DNA of 64,000 nucleotides from Micromonospora nigra (GTDB lineage Bacteria; Actinomycetota; Actinomycetes; Mycobacteriales; Micromonosporaceae), in contig NZ_FMHT01000003.1 of assembly GCF_900091585.1 (NCBI RefSeq), forward strand, positions 558,001 through 622,000. Reading direction: 5' to 3'. Positions 44,509 to 55,900 of this stretch are shown here, in pieces; the stretch's first letter is position 1, and the number at the start of each line of letters is the position of its first letter. The position numbers were made by a program, and so were the translations under genes. Below the pieces are notes generated by a model. It saw only the letters and a list, made by a program, of their open reading frames with translations. It was not told the origin of the DNA and searched no databases.

Positions 44509-46086
44509 GTGACCACCTCGGAGGCTCGGCGCGCGCCGGCCAGAACCACCGTCCTGGTGGTGGTCTGCCTCGCCCTGTTCATGGCGTTGCTGGACAGCAC
44601 CGCGATCAGCCTGACCCTGCCGGCGATGCGGGCGGACCTGAACGCCGACCTGACCGGGCTGGTGTGGATCGCCGACGGGTACGTGCTGGTCTTCGCCGCC
44701 CTGCTGCTGACCTCGGGAAGCCTCGGTGACCGGCTCGGCCGGGCCCCGATGTTCCTCGCCGGCCTGGCGGTCTTCACCGTCGGCTCGGCGATCTGCGCGT
44801 ACGCCCCGGAGCTGCCCGTGCTGGTGGCCGGGCGGATCGTGCAGGGCCTCGGGGCGGCGCTGGTCACCCCGCAGACGTTGGCGATCCTGTCGCACACCTT
44901 CCCCACCCCGAAGGAGCGGGCCAGGGCGTTCGGCATCTGGTCCGGAGTCTCGGCGTTGGCGCTGTTGCTCGGACCGGTCCTCGGCGGGCTACTCGCCGAC
45001 ACCTGGGGCTGGCGGTCGGTGTTCCTGATCAACCTGCCGGTGGGTGGGGTGGCGCTGCTGCTCGGCGCGCGGGTCCTGATCGGTCGGGACGGCACCGCGG
45101 CCCGACCGCAGGGGCGGTTGCGTCGGGTTGTCGACCTGCCGGGTCAGGTGCTCGCCGTGCTCTGGCTCGGCACGCTCACCTTCGCCCTGGTCGAGGGGAG
45201 TCGTTTCGGGTGGACCTCGCCGGTCATCGTCGGTCTGCTGGTGCTCTCGCTGCTCGCGTTCGTCGCCCTGCTCGCGGTGGAGCGGCGGGTGGCGCATCCG
45301 ATGCTGCACCTGGATCTGTTCCGCTCGGTCACCTTCTCCGCGAGCACCGTGGTGATCGCGCTGACGGCGTTCGGCATGTACGCGTCGTTCTTCCTGGTCA
45401 GTCTCTTCCTGCAACAGGCCCAGGAGTACTCGGCCGCCGAGGCGGGGGTGCGGTTCCTGCCGGCGATGGGCGCGGTGATGGTCGCCTCGCCGCTGGCCGG
45501 GCTGCTCGCCGGGCGGGTCGGCTCACGGGTCCCGGTGCTCGGTGGTGCGACGCTCATGGGGGTCGCGCTACTGCTGCTGGCCCGGGTGGAGACCGACTCG
45601 CCGTACGGGAGCTGGTGGCCCCTGCTGGTGATCTTCGGCGCGGGGATCGGTCTGGTCATCCCGCCGGTGAACAGCGCACTGTTGGGCAGCGTCCGGGCCG
45701 ACCGGGCCGGGCTGGCCTCGGCGACCGGGGAGACCGGTCAGCAGGTGGGTGCGCTGGTCGGTATCGCCGTGCTCGGGGCGTTGGTCACCAACGGATTCCG
45801 CCGGGTGGTGGCTGACGGGGCCGGGTCGGTGGGGCTGTCCCGGGAGGACTCCGCGGAGCTGGCCCGACGGCTCTTCGCCGAGGACGGCGACTCGGCGGCG
45901 GGGGCGAGCCCGGCCGTGACGGCGCTGGTGGACCGGGCGTTGACCACCGGCATCGGCTGGGGGCTGACCGCGGCGGGAATCGCGGCCCTGGTCGCGGCGG
46001 CGGTGGCCGTGTTGATCCGGGAACCCCGGACCAGCGGTCAGCAGGAATCGGACGCCCAGCCGGTCGGTGCGGCGCAGAGCCGCTGA
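44509..46086 (+). CDS. MFS drug exporter (DHA2 type, ~14 transmembrane segments)
   Basis: 525 aa, hydrophobic throughout. The N-terminus (LDSTAISLTLPAM, VWIADGYVLVFAALLL) and GSLGDRLGR loop motif are typical of DHA2 proton-driven drug exporters. GTG 44509 has AGGAG five bases upstream. It lies between the aminotransferase and the monooxygenase operon and is probably the exporter and self-resistance protein of the right locus, whose core operon contains no ABC genes. Confidence 0.93.
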   Translation: MTTSEARRAPARTTVLVVVCLALFMALLDSTAISLTLPAMRADLNADLTGLVWIADGYVLVFAALLLTSGSLGDRLGRAPMFLAGLAVFTVGSAICAYAPELPVLVAGRIVQGLGAALVTPQTLAILSHTFPTPKERARAFGIWSGVSALALLLGPVLGGLLADTWGWRSVFLINLPVGGVALLLGARVLIGRDGTAARPQGRLRRVVDLPGQVLAVLWLGTLTFALVEGSRFGWTSPVIVGLLVLSLLAFVALLAVERRVAHPMLHLDLFRSVTFSASTVVIALTAFGMYASFFLVSLFLQQAQEYSAAEAGVRFLPAMGAVMVASPLAGLLAGRVGSRVPVLGGATLMGVALLLLARVETDSPYGSWWPLLVIFGAGIGLVIPPVNSALLGSVRADRAGLASATGETGQQVGALVGIAVLGALVTNGFRRVVADGAGSVGLSREDSAELARRLFAEDGDSAAGASPAVTALVDRALTTGIGWGLTAAGIAALVAAAVAVLIREPRTSGQQESDAQPVGAAQSR

Positions 46087-46199
46087 CCCGACGGCGGGGC
46101 GACGCCGTCGCGAGCCCGCCGCGAGCCCTTTCCGCACGGCGGTCAGCTCCGTCGCCCACCGGCCCGTGCACCGTCCGGATCTCCCAGACGCGACGGGCC

Positions 46200-46232
46200 G
46201 GCCCGACGGATCGGCGCGGGATCCGTCGGGCC
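46200..46232. terminator. Bidirectional terminator hairpin between exporter and monooxygenase genes
   Basis: Perfect 13-bp stem, 46200-46212 with 46220-46232 (GGCCCGACGGATC and its complement), 7-nt loop. Ends both the exporter transcript and the long minus-strand operon. Confidence 0.85.
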
Positions 46233-46250
46233 CTCACCCGGAGGCCGGGG

Positions 46251-47444
46251 TCAACCCCCGGCGCGCCTGGCGGTCAGCTCCGGCGGGCGTTGGATCTCCC
46301 GCCACGTCTTCGGGGCACTGCGCGCGACGACGACCTTCGCGACCTGACCCACCGCCCACCGGAGTGCCTTGTTGCGCACCGGCTTGAACCGGTTGACCCG
46401 CAGCACCCGCTCCCGGATCCAGAAGACCCGCTCCCGACGGCGACGTTCGTACTCACGCAGACCCGACGGGACGTCCGCCGCCGTCGCCAGGGCGTCGGCC
46501 AGCACCGTGCCGTCCTCGATCGCCATGCACGCACCCTGCCCGAGATCGGTGGGGAGGGCGTGCGCGGCGTCACCGAGCAGGGTGACCGGCCCCTCGCCCC
46601 AGCGGTCGTGCCACTCGTGGTAGAAGACGTCCAGCCTGCTGATCGTCTCCGGCGGGGTGGTGCCGACGAACTCCGGCGCCGGCCCACCGACCGCGTCCGC
46701 GAGCTCCCGGGCCCGGGCGGCCGTGCCCTGCGGGTCCTCCCCGCCGGGGTCGCGTTCACAGGAGAGCGTCCAGACCACCCGGTCACCGCCGATCAGCCAT
46801 GCGCCGCCGCCGATCCGGCTGTCCGGGTTCGAGAACAGGTGCACGGTGCCCCGGCTGAGGCCGCAGGTGCTCGGTGCGATGCCGCGGTAGGTGGACCGGC
46901 CGGTGTAGACGGTGGGCAGTTCCCCGCGCAGCTGGGTCAGGATCGTGGAGCGGATGCCGTCGGCGGCCACCAGCCCGCTCCCGGTCACGGTCCGGCCGTC
47001 GCCGAGCTTGAGCGCGACCTCGTCACCGGTGAGCTCGTAGCCGGTGACCCGCTGCCCGTAGTTCGGCAGCACGCCGTGCTCGGCGCAGGCCTCCCGGAGC
47101 ATCTCGATCAGGTCGCCCCGACCGATGCCGACCGCCGGGCTGCCGCCGGGCGAGATGGTCTCGGCGGTCCGCATCCGGAACATGACCTCCTGGCGTGGGT
47201 TGCGGCTCTCCGACCCCTTGAGGATCTCGGCTCGCTCCAGCAGGCGCCGCTCCAGCCCGAGCGACGCCAGACAGGTCGTCGCGTTGCTCCAGATGGTGTG
47301 CCCGAAGCCGGCGTTGGTGACGATCTCGTCCAGCTCGCGCCGCTCGTAGACCTGCACCGGGATGCCGTGCCGGGCCAGGGCCAGGGCGGCGGTCAGCCCA
47401 CCCACCCCGGCGCCGGCGATGAGGATCGGGCGGGTCAGCTCCAT
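46251..47444 (-). CDS. Group A flavin-dependent monooxygenase
   Basis: 397 aa, FAD and NAD(P)H-dependent hydroxylase type. Rossmann motif GAGVGGLTAA at the N-terminus, DG motif (AADGIRS) near 165, and the second FAD motif GDAAHALPTDLGQGA near 290. It would hydroxylate or epoxidise the product or an intermediate. I place the start at ATG 47444 because GAGGAG lies seven bases upstream. A GTG at 47459 would put the ribosome site inside the gene. It is the last gene of the right core operon, 19 bp after the methyltransferase. Confidence 0.92.
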   Translation of the reverse strand: MELTRPILIAGAGVGGLTAALALARHGIPVQVYERRELDEIVTNAGFGHTIWSNATTCLASLGLERRLLERAEILKGSESRNPRQEVMFRMRTAETISPGGSPAVGIGRGDLIEMLREACAEHGVLPNYGQRVTGYELTGDEVALKLGDGRTVTGSGLVAADGIRSTILTQLRGELPTVYTGRSTYRGIAPSTCGLSRGTVHLFSNPDSRIGGGAWLIGGDRVVWTLSCERDPGGEDPQGTAARARELADAVGGPAPEFVGTTPPETISRLDVFYHEWHDRWGEGPVTLLGDAAHALPTDLGQGACMAIEDGTVLADALATAADVPSGLREYERRRRERVFWIRERVLRVNRFKPVRNKALRWAVGQVAKVVVARSAPKTWREIQRPPELTARRAGG

Positions 47445-47463
47445 CGGGTTGCTCCTCACGTGG

Positions 47464-48063
47464 TCACCGCCGGGTCATCAACAGCATCAGGGTGCGCGGA
47501 CGGGTGGGCAGGTACTCCAGCTCGAAGGCGTCGGCGAAGAGTTCCTTCTCCTCCGCCGGGGCGAGCATCGGTGCCATCTTGGCCCCGCCCTTGAGCTGCT
47601 CCTTGTCACCCTGGAAGCACCAGACGAGCACCGCGGAGCCGGGCCGGGTGAGCCGGTGGATGGCGCGTGCCACCGCCAGCCGCTGCTCCCCCTCGGTGTC
47701 GTTGAGCGCCCCGAAGTCACAGATCAGGTCGTACTGGTCCCGGGTGCCGGGGATCGGACCGGCGGTGATGTCAGCCTCGGTGAACGTGCAGCGGTCGGCG
47801 ACCCCGGCGGCGCTCGCCCGCGCACGGGCCCGACGCACCGCCACCGGGGAGAAGTCGACCCCGAGCACCGGCCCGAAGCCCTGACGGGCCAGGTAGACGG
47901 CCTCCGCACCGGTACCGCAGCCCAGGTCCAGCGCGGCGGGATACTCGGCGGGAGTGAGTCGACCCGACTCGACCAGCTCGGTGAGCTGGGGGCGGACCTC
48001 CTTGTCCCAGGGAGCGACGTTGAACCGGTAGAGGGTGTTGTAGAACCAGGGCCGCAGCCGCAT
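47464..48063 (-). CDS. SAM-dependent methyltransferase
   Basis: 199 aa, class I fold with motif I LDLGCGTGAEAVYLA near residue 46 and the acidic VDFSPVAV that follows. It is small and has no extra domains, so O-, N- or S-methylation of a small product or late intermediate is likely. Its ATG overlaps the thioesterase stop by one base (TGATG), so it belongs to the same operon. Confidence 0.92.
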   Translation of the reverse strand: MRLRPWFYNTLYRFNVAPWDKEVRPQLTELVESGRLTPAEYPAALDLGCGTGAEAVYLARQGFGPVLGVDFSPVAVRRARARASAAGVADRCTFTEADITAGPIPGTRDQYDLICDFGALNDTEGEQRLAVARAIHRLTRPGSAVLVWCFQGDKEQLKGGAKMAPMLAPAEEKELFADAFELEYLPTRPRTLMLLMTRR

Positions 48064-48806
48064 CAGAGGGTCCTTCCGTTCGGGGCCATCGACGGGCCGG
48101 CCGGTTCGAGGTCACCGGCGATGCCCTTCAACACGTCGGCCACCCGGTCGTTGAGAAAGAAGTGCCCCCCGGGCAGAACGCGGACGTCGCCGGGGCCGGT
48201 GGTGAGGGTGGACCAGGGCGGAAGCAGGTCCAGCGGGGCCTCCGGGTCGTCGGCACCGCCGTAGACGGTGACCGGGCAGCTCAGCCGGGGGCCCGGCCGC
48301 CACTGGTAGGTGTCCGCCGCCTCGAAGTCGGCCCGCAGAATCGGCACCACCAGCTCCAGCAGCTCCTCGTTGGCGAGCACCTCCTCCGGCGTACCGGCCA
48401 GCTCCCGCAGCCGTTCCTTGAACTCCGAGTCGGGCAGCGTGTAGTCGTACTGGCCCGCGACGGGTGGGGGCAGCTGCGGGGCACGGTGACCGGAGACCAT
48501 CAGGTGGGTCGCCGGGCGGCCGTGCAGGTGCTCCAGCCTGCGGGCCAGTTCGAAGGCGACGAGCGCACCGAGGCTGTGGCCGAAGAGGGCGTACGGCCGG
48601 TCGATCCGGTCCAGCAGGGTGCCCACCACCTCGAGGGCGATGGCGTCCACGCTGGTCAACGGAGCCTCGGCGATACGGGAGCCGCGGCCGGGGATCTCCA
48701 CCGGCACCACCTCGACGTGCTCCGGCAACTGCCGCTGCCAGCGGCCGTAGATGCGCATCGCCGACCCGCCGGCGTAGGGCAGACAGAAGAGCAGGGTATG
48801 GGCCAT
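48063..48806 (-). CDS. Type II thioesterase
   Basis: 247 aa, alpha/beta hydrolase with nucleophile motif GHSLGA near residue 98, an early CLPYAGGSA and a late GGHFFL histidine motif. Such enzymes remove wrong or stalled groups from carrier domains. Because neither megasynthase here ends in a thioesterase, it might also help release the product. It starts four bases after the acyl-CoA dehydrogenase stop. Confidence 0.95.
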   Translation of the reverse strand: MAHTLLFCLPYAGGSAMRIYGRWQRQLPEHVEVVPVEIPGRGSRIAEAPLTSVDAIALEVVGTLLDRIDRPYALFGHSLGALVAFELARRLEHLHGRPATHLMVSGHRAPQLPPPVAGQYDYTLPDSEFKERLRELAGTPEEVLANEELLELVVPILRADFEAADTYQWRPGPRLSCPVTVYGGADDPEAPLDLLPPWSTLTTGPGDVRVLPGGHFFLNDRVADVLKGIAGDLEPAGPSMAPNGRTL

Positions 48807-48809
48807 CGC

Positions 48810-49994
48810 TCAGCCCTCCAGCGGGGCGGCCCCGCGCCCGTGGGTGGCGGCGATCGTACGGAACTGCATGTTCGAGGTCCCCTCGTAGATCTTGCCGACC
48901 TTGGCGTCCCGGTAGAACTTCTCCACCCCGTGTTCGGGGACGAAGCCGTTGGCGCCGAGTGTCTCCACCGCCAACGCGGCGGCCCGCTCGGCGACCTCGG
49001 AGGCGACGTACTTGGCCATCGCGGTGGCGCGCAGCCGCTCACCGGGGTCGCCACCGTGCTGGAGCAGCCGGGCGGTGTCGTAGAGCAGCGCGCGGGCGGC
49101 GGCGAGTTCCGCGGCGACCCGGGCCAACGGGAACGCCACCCCCTGGAACCCGGCGATCGGCTGGCCGAACTGCTCGCGGCGGGCCGCGTACCCGGTCGCC
49201 GCGTCGAGGACGCCCTGGGCGAGCCCGACCAGTTGGGCGGCGATGCCCACCTTGCCGACGTTGAGGGTGTCCACGGCCAGCAGTTCGCCCGCGCCGGGAC
49301 GGCCGAGCACGTCGCGCCGGCCGACGCGCACCCCCTCGAAGGTGACGTCACAGGTGGAGCTGGCCCTGATGCCCATCTTGTCGATCGGCTCGCCGACGGT
49401 CAGCCCCGGGCTGTCCCGATCAACCAGGAACGCGGTCAGGCCCACGTCGGCGAGCCGGGCGAAGACCACGAGGACACCCGCCTCGGCGGCGCTGCTGATC
49501 CACCGTTTCGCGCCGTCGAGGACGTAGCCGCTTCCGTCGGCGCGGGCCACCGTGCGGCTGGCGAAGGCGTCGCTGCCGGCCTGCGGCTCGCTGATCGCGT
49601 ACGCGCCGACCGTGCCGTTGGCGAGCCGGGGCAGCAGCCGCCGACGGGCGTCGCCGTCCCCGTGCCGCAGCAGGGCGCTGGCGACCAGCGCGTTCTGCAC
49701 GTCCACCAGGACGGCGACGGACGGGTCGACCCGGGCGATCTCCTCGATGGTGAGGACCACCGCGAAGAGGTCCCGCCCCGAGCCGCCGTACACCTCGGGG
49801 ATCTCCACCCCCATCAGCCCGGCGGCGAAGAGGTCCTCGGTCAGCTCCGGGTCGATCCGGGCTGCGGTGTCCATCGCCCGCACTCGGGGGGCGATCGCCT
49901 CGGCGGCGAACGCGCGGACCTTCTCCCGCCACGCCTGGTCGGCCGGAGGCAGCCAGGTCAGCGGCTGCGGGACGGCGGGGTCGACGCTGCTCAT
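48810..49994 (-). CDS. Acyl-CoA dehydrogenase-like flavoenzyme
   Basis: 394 aa. The ACAD fold is clear: ISEPQAGSDA (flavin and substrate binding), KRWISS, and the catalytic glutamate in KIYEGTSNMQ near the C-terminus. These introduce an alpha,beta double bond into an acyl thioester. With a FAAL in the same operon it probably desaturates the FAAL-loaded fatty acyl starter, as ACADs do in several lipopeptide pathways. An oxidation of the aminoacyl part is an alternative. ATG 49994 overlaps the PKS-NRPS stop (ATGA). Confidence 0.93.
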   Translation of the reverse strand: MSSVDPAVPQPLTWLPPADQAWREKVRAFAAEAIAPRVRAMDTAARIDPELTEDLFAAGLMGVEIPEVYGGSGRDLFAVVLTIEEIARVDPSVAVLVDVQNALVASALLRHGDGDARRRLLPRLANGTVGAYAISEPQAGSDAFASRTVARADGSGYVLDGAKRWISSAAEAGVLVVFARLADVGLTAFLVDRDSPGLTVGEPIDKMGIRASSTCDVTFEGVRVGRRDVLGRPGAGELLAVDTLNVGKVGIAAQLVGLAQGVLDAATGYAARREQFGQPIAGFQGVAFPLARVAAELAAARALLYDTARLLQHGGDPGERLRATAMAKYVASEVAERAAALAVETLGANGFVPEHGVEKFYRDAKVGKIYEGTSNMQFRTIAATHGRGAAPLEG

Positions 49995-52900
49995 GCGGCC
50001 CCCTCGGGCTCGTCGCTGCCGGTGGTCGGGGTGGTGGTGCGGCGGGCGGCCACCGCGCCGAGGAAGGCGGCGAGGTCGTCGCGGCCCAGCCCGGCGAGCG
50101 GGAAGTCGCTCGGGCTGACCGTGCCCGCGCCGGGTCGGGCACTGGCCTCGACGAGCCGGTCCAGCGCGGCCGGCACCGCCTCGGCCAGGGTGTCCAGGGT
50201 GTCGGTGGCGGTGGTGTGCCGAGCGGAGAACTCGACCACCAGGTCACCGGCGGCGAGGTGGCTGGTGACGGTGAGCCGGTGGTCGCCGCCGTCGCTCGCC
50301 GCCGGCCCGTCGGCGGCCTCCCCGGCCGCCCCCGGTGCCCCGTCGAGGTCACCGAGGTGCCGCAGGAGCACCGGGGCCGGCCCGGCCGGCGGCACCGGGG
50401 TCCGGACCGTCGCCCGGTAGCGTTCCTTGACCACCCCGACCAGGTCCGGGAGGTCGTCGGGGGCCTGCTCCACGGTCAGCCGGGCGAGGCTCGCGTACGG
50501 CCCGACCGCGCCGGTGACGTCCAGGTCGGCGACCCCGTCGGCGCGCAGGTCGACCTCGACGTCCAGGTCGGACCGGGAGACCCCGGTGGCGCGCAGTGCC
50601 TCGACGAACGCCACCGCGACCACCTCGTCGGCGGTGAGCCGGTGCGTCCGGGAGGCGGCGGCGAGCAGCGCACCGGCCCGTTCGGCGGGCACCCGCACCA
50701 CCCGCCGGTACGCGGGTGCGTCCGCCGCGACCGGGCCGAGGTCGGGCCCGCCGGCCGGCTCCGTGCTGGTGCCGGCGTCGACCGTACCGGCGGGCGGGGT
50801 CGCGGTGGCGAGCCGCTCCGCCCAGCGGGCCAGCAGCGCCGGAGGGGCCGCCAGGGCCACCTCGTCGCCGGTCGCCGCCTGGGTGAGGGCGTGCCGCAGG
50901 TCGGCGTAGAGGATCGGCCAGGAGCGGGCGTCCACGGCCAACTCGGCGACGAGCCAGACCAGTCGTCGGCCGGCGCCCAGGTCGAAGAGGGCGGCCCGGG
51001 TGAGCAGCCCGTCGACCGGGTCGAGTTCGGTACGGATGTCGGCGACCATCTGGTCCCTCGCCGCGGCCCGCCGCTGCTCCGGGAGCGGGGCGAGGTCGAT
51101 GAGGGGCACGTACGGTTCGTCCTCGACGCCGACCTCCTGTCGCCAGCCGTCGTCGGTGCGGAGCAGCCGGAGCCGCAGCGCCGGATGGGCGGCGAGCAGC
51201 GCGGCGAGGACCCGACCGGCCGCGTCGGAGTCGAAGCCCTCGGGCACCGGCAGGTCGACCACCCGGACCCGTAGCGGAGTGGCCGGCCCGTCGGCACCGA
51301 CCAGGTTGCGCTGGTACGGGGTGAGCGGGAAGCTGCGGTCCCCGGCGGGCCGGCCGGTGGCCCCGGTACGGGCGTCGGCGACCGCCGCCAGCTCGGCGAT
51401 GACCTGGTGGGCGAAGAGGTCGGCGGGGCTGAGTTCGATGCCTTCGGCGGCGGCTCGGCCGACGATCTGGATACCGGTGATGGAGTCGCCGCCGATGGCG
51501 AAGAAGTTGTCGAAGGGGCCGACGTCCGGCTGGTCGAGCACTTCGCCGATGAGCCGGGCCAGCAGCCGCGCCGTCTCGGTGGCCTCGCCGGTCGGGGCCG
51601 GTCCGGCTGCCAGCCGGGCCGGGTCGGGCAGTGCCGCCCGGTCGACCTTGCCGTTCGCCGAGAGCGGCAGCTTCTCCAGGGCCACCAGGGCGGTCGGCAC
51701 CATGTACGCCGGCAGCGCGGCGGCGGCGTCGGCGCGGACCGCCTCGACGAGGGCCTCCCGATCGGCGGCCGGGTCGGCGGGGACCAGGTAGGCGACGAGT
51801 CGGCGGTGGTGGCGGTCGCCGAGTGCGGTGGCCACCGCGGCGGCCACTCCCGGAGCACGCCCCAACGCCGCCTCGATCTCACCCAACTCGATCCGATAAC
51901 CACCGATCTTGACCTGGAAGTCCTCCCGACCCAGGAACTCGATACACCCCTCCGGCCGCCAACGCCCCAGATCACCCGTCCGATAAAGCCGCTCACCACT
52001 GACCGGATGGGTCACGAACCGGGCCGCGGTCCTCTCCTCGTCCCGCCAGTACCCATCAGCCAACCCGTCACCACCGATGAACAACTCCCCGGTCACCCAG
52101 ACCGGACACTCCTGCCACCGATCGTTCAACACGTGGAAACTCTGGTTACGCAACGCCCGACCATACGGAACCGACTCCCAGGCCGGATCAACCTCACCGA
52201 TCTCATGGAAGATCGACCAGATCGACGCCTCCGTCGCACCACCAAGACTCACCGGCAGACACCCCGGCGCCAACCGGCGCAACTGACCAGGCAGATCCAC
52301 CGGAATCCAGTCACCGGACATCAGGAACAACCGCACCGAGCCGAGCACACCCACCCGACCACTACCAGCAACATGATCAGCGAGCATCTGCGCCAACGCC
52401 GGCACCGAGTTCCAGACAGTCACCCCATGCCGCGCCACCAGATCCACCCAATGCCCAGGATCACGATTACTACCGTGACGAGGCAGGACCAACCGACCCC
52501 CCGCACCGAGCAACCCGAACACGTCGTACACCGACAGATCGAAACTCAGCGAAGAAAGCCCCAACACGGCATCGTCCGGACCGACCGACCACCGATCATT
52601 AACATCATCAATGGTGTTACAAGCCGCCCGATGCCGAATCATCACCCCCTTCGGCATCCCCGTCGACCCCGACGTGAAGATCACATACGCCAGATCATCC
52701 GGCCCCGCCACCGGCTCCGGATCCACCAACTCCGGCGGCACCACCGACAGATCCACCACCACCTCGGCCACCCCGTCCGGCCAACCACGCCGAGGCCCGT
52801 CAACCCGCGCCAACACCACCCGACAACCACCGAAAGCAACCAGATGATCCTGCCGCTCCTCCGGCAGATCCGGATCCACCGGCAGATACGCCCCACCCGC

Positions 52901-55900
52901 CAACAACACACCCAACGCGGCAACAACCTGCGCAGCGGACTTGTCCACCGCCACCGCCACCAACTCGTTCGGACCCACCCCGAGATCACGCAGACGATGA
53001 GCGACAACACGAGCATGCCGATACAACTCGCCGTAACTGACCACGCCGTCAACCGACACCACCGCCGGACGCCCCGGATCCCGCCGCACCCAACCCAACA
53101 ACGGAGCATGCAACAACCCGTCAGCCCGCCGACCAGCAGTCTCGTTCGCCGCCGCCACCAACTCACGCTGAGCGACCGGCCGTAGGTCGCCCGGGTCGGT
53201 CCGCCAGGCGTCGTCGTGCTCGGCGAGCGCGGTGGTGAGCCGGGAGAACGCGTCGAAGACTGCGTCGAGAACCCCGTCGGGGAAGAGCTGCCGGACCCCG
53301 TGCCAGCTCATCCGGACCCCGTCGGCGGTCTCCAGCAACGCGAAGTCCAGCCACACCTGCGGGGTCTGGGCGACCTCGTGGACCATGTCGCCGAGCCAGC
53401 CGAACCAGGTCTCGTCGCCCGGTTCGTTCTCCTGCACGACGGTGCTGGTGAAGACGACCGGCATCACCGCGCCGGCCGCGCCGCCCCGGGCCCGGGCCAT
53501 CTCGCGGAGCACCTCGACACCGCTGACGTACCGGTGTTCCAGGTCGGCCCAGCTCTGCTCCTGCAGGTGCCGGGCCAGCTCCGCCACGCTGCCGGCGGCG
53601 GTCAGATCCACCGGGAGCAGGTCGAACGAGGCGAACTCGCCGACCAGGTCACCGACGTGCGGGTGTACCGGCAGCCGGTTGGTGACGGTGACGTTGACGG
53701 TGAACCGGCCCGACCGGCACCAGGTACCGAGGGCGTAGGCGTAGACGGCGAGCAGCACCGACGACGCGGTGAGCCCGTACCCGCCGGCCCGGTCGAGGAT
53801 GCGCTGCCAGGTGGCCCGGTCCAGGGCCAGGTCGAAGGAGACCGGCTCGGGGCGGGTGATCGCCGCCGGGGCGGTGGCCAGCGGCAGGTCCGGCCGGGGC
53901 GGCAGCTCGGCGATCCGCTCCCGCCAGTACGCGAGCGACCGTTGGTGCAGCGGCGTGCCGCGCAGCTTCTCGGTGGCCAGCACGTAGTCCCGGTAGGTGA
54001 CGTCCAACGGGGCGAGGCCACCGATCTCCTGGTGGATGCGGCGCCAGTCGCGGGAGATCAGCCGGATGCTGCCGATGTCGGCGATCATCAGGTCGAAGCC
54101 GAGGTGCAGTCGGGTCCGCCCGCCGGGCAGCAGAGTGGCGCGGACGTCCCAGAGCGGCCAGACGTCGACCGGGCGCATCTGGTGCGCCAGGAACTCCCGC
54201 AGTTCGGCGAGGTGCGCCTCGACCTCGTCGGCGGGACGGTCCCGCAGGTCGGTGGCCTCGATGGCGTACGGACCGGGATCGGCGAGGATGCGCTGCCGGC
54301 CGTCGTCGCCGACGACCGCCCGGAGCATGGGGTGCCGGCGGATCACCTCCTGCCAGCTCGCGGTGAGCGCGGCGAGGTCGACCTCACCGGTCTCCACCTC
54401 CCAGTAGACGTGCGCGGCGACGTTGCCGCCCTCGACGCTGCCGAGCCGGCCGAGCCACTGCGCCTGCTGGATCTCGGCGAGCGGGAACGGCTCGTACAGG
54501 TCGTCCGGGGCGGGCACGGCCGGCGGCAGGCCGGGCTCCGGCTCGTCGCCGTCGGGGTCGTCGCGGCGGCCGGCGGCGACCAGGGTGGCCACCCCGGCGA
54601 CGGTCGGCGCGGCGAGCATCTCGCGCAGGGTGATCCGGGTGCCGAAGGCCTCGTTGACCCGGGCCACCACGCGGGTGGCGAGCAGGGAGTGCCCGCCGAG
54701 CTCGACGAAGTTGTCCTCCACACCGACGGGGGCCACACCGAGCAGGTCCTGCCAGATCCCGGCGACGAGCCGCTCCCGGTCGTCGCGGGGGGCGACGTAG
54801 GGGGTCTGCACGTTGGGACGCTGGTCCAGGTTCGGACCACCCCGGTCGGTGGCCGACTCGCCGCCCTCCTGCCGGGCGGCCAGGTCCAGCGGGGCGGCGA
54901 CGGTGCCGTCCGGTTCGATCCAGTAGCGCCGCCGCTGGAACGGGTAGCCGGGCAGGGAGACCCGCCGGCCCGTACCGCCGCCGTGCACCGCGTCGAGGTC
55001 GACGGCGACACCGGCCGCCCAGAGTCGCCCGGCGATCCGGGCCGCGTGGTGCGGGTCGGTGACCTCGCCGGGGGCCGGGTGGGTGGCCAGCACGGTCGCC
55101 TCCCGGGTGACCTGCCGGGCCAGGGTGCCGAGGGTGTGACCGGGGCCGACCTCCAGCAGCACGGCGTCCGCCCCGGCGACCCGGGCGACCGCGTCGCCGA
55201 AGCGGACGGTGTCGCGGACGTGCCCCACCCAGTAGGCGGGGTCGGTGGCCTCCGCCTCGGTGATCCAGTCACCGGTGCGGTTGGCGAGGTACGGCACGGC
55301 TGGCGGGCTGAGGCGGAGCCCGGCCAGTTCGGCGGCGAACGGCTCCAGCATCGGCTCCATCATGGCCGAGTGGAAGGCGTGCGAGGTGTGCAGCCGCCGG
55401 CTGGTCACACCCTGTTCCGCCAGGGCACGCCCCAGGGCCTCGACCTCCTCCGTGGGGCCGGAGACCACACAGAGGTCGGGGCCGTTCGCGGCAGCCAGGC
55501 TCAACGTCGGGGTGAGGTGGGCGCGGACGGCGCCCTCGGCCAGTGGGACGGAGAGCATCGCGCCGGGTGGCAGGGCGCGCATCAACCGGCCCCGGGCGGC
55601 GACCAGCCGGGCCGCGTCGGCGCGGTCGAGCACGCCGGCCAGGCAGGCGGCGGTGATCTCACCGACGCTGTGTCCGATCATCGCGTCCGGGGTGACTCCC
55701 CAGCTACGCAGGAGCGCGGCGGTGGCGTACCCGACGGCGAAGAGGGCGGGCTGGGCGAGATCGGTGGACTCCAGGCGGCGGGCAGTCTCCTGCGGGTCGC
55801 CCCCGTCGTCGTGCAGCACGGTGCGCAGGTCCAGGCCCAGGTGCGGGCGGAGGTCCTCGACGACGGCGTCCAACGCCTCCCGGTACGCCGGCTCGGTGGC

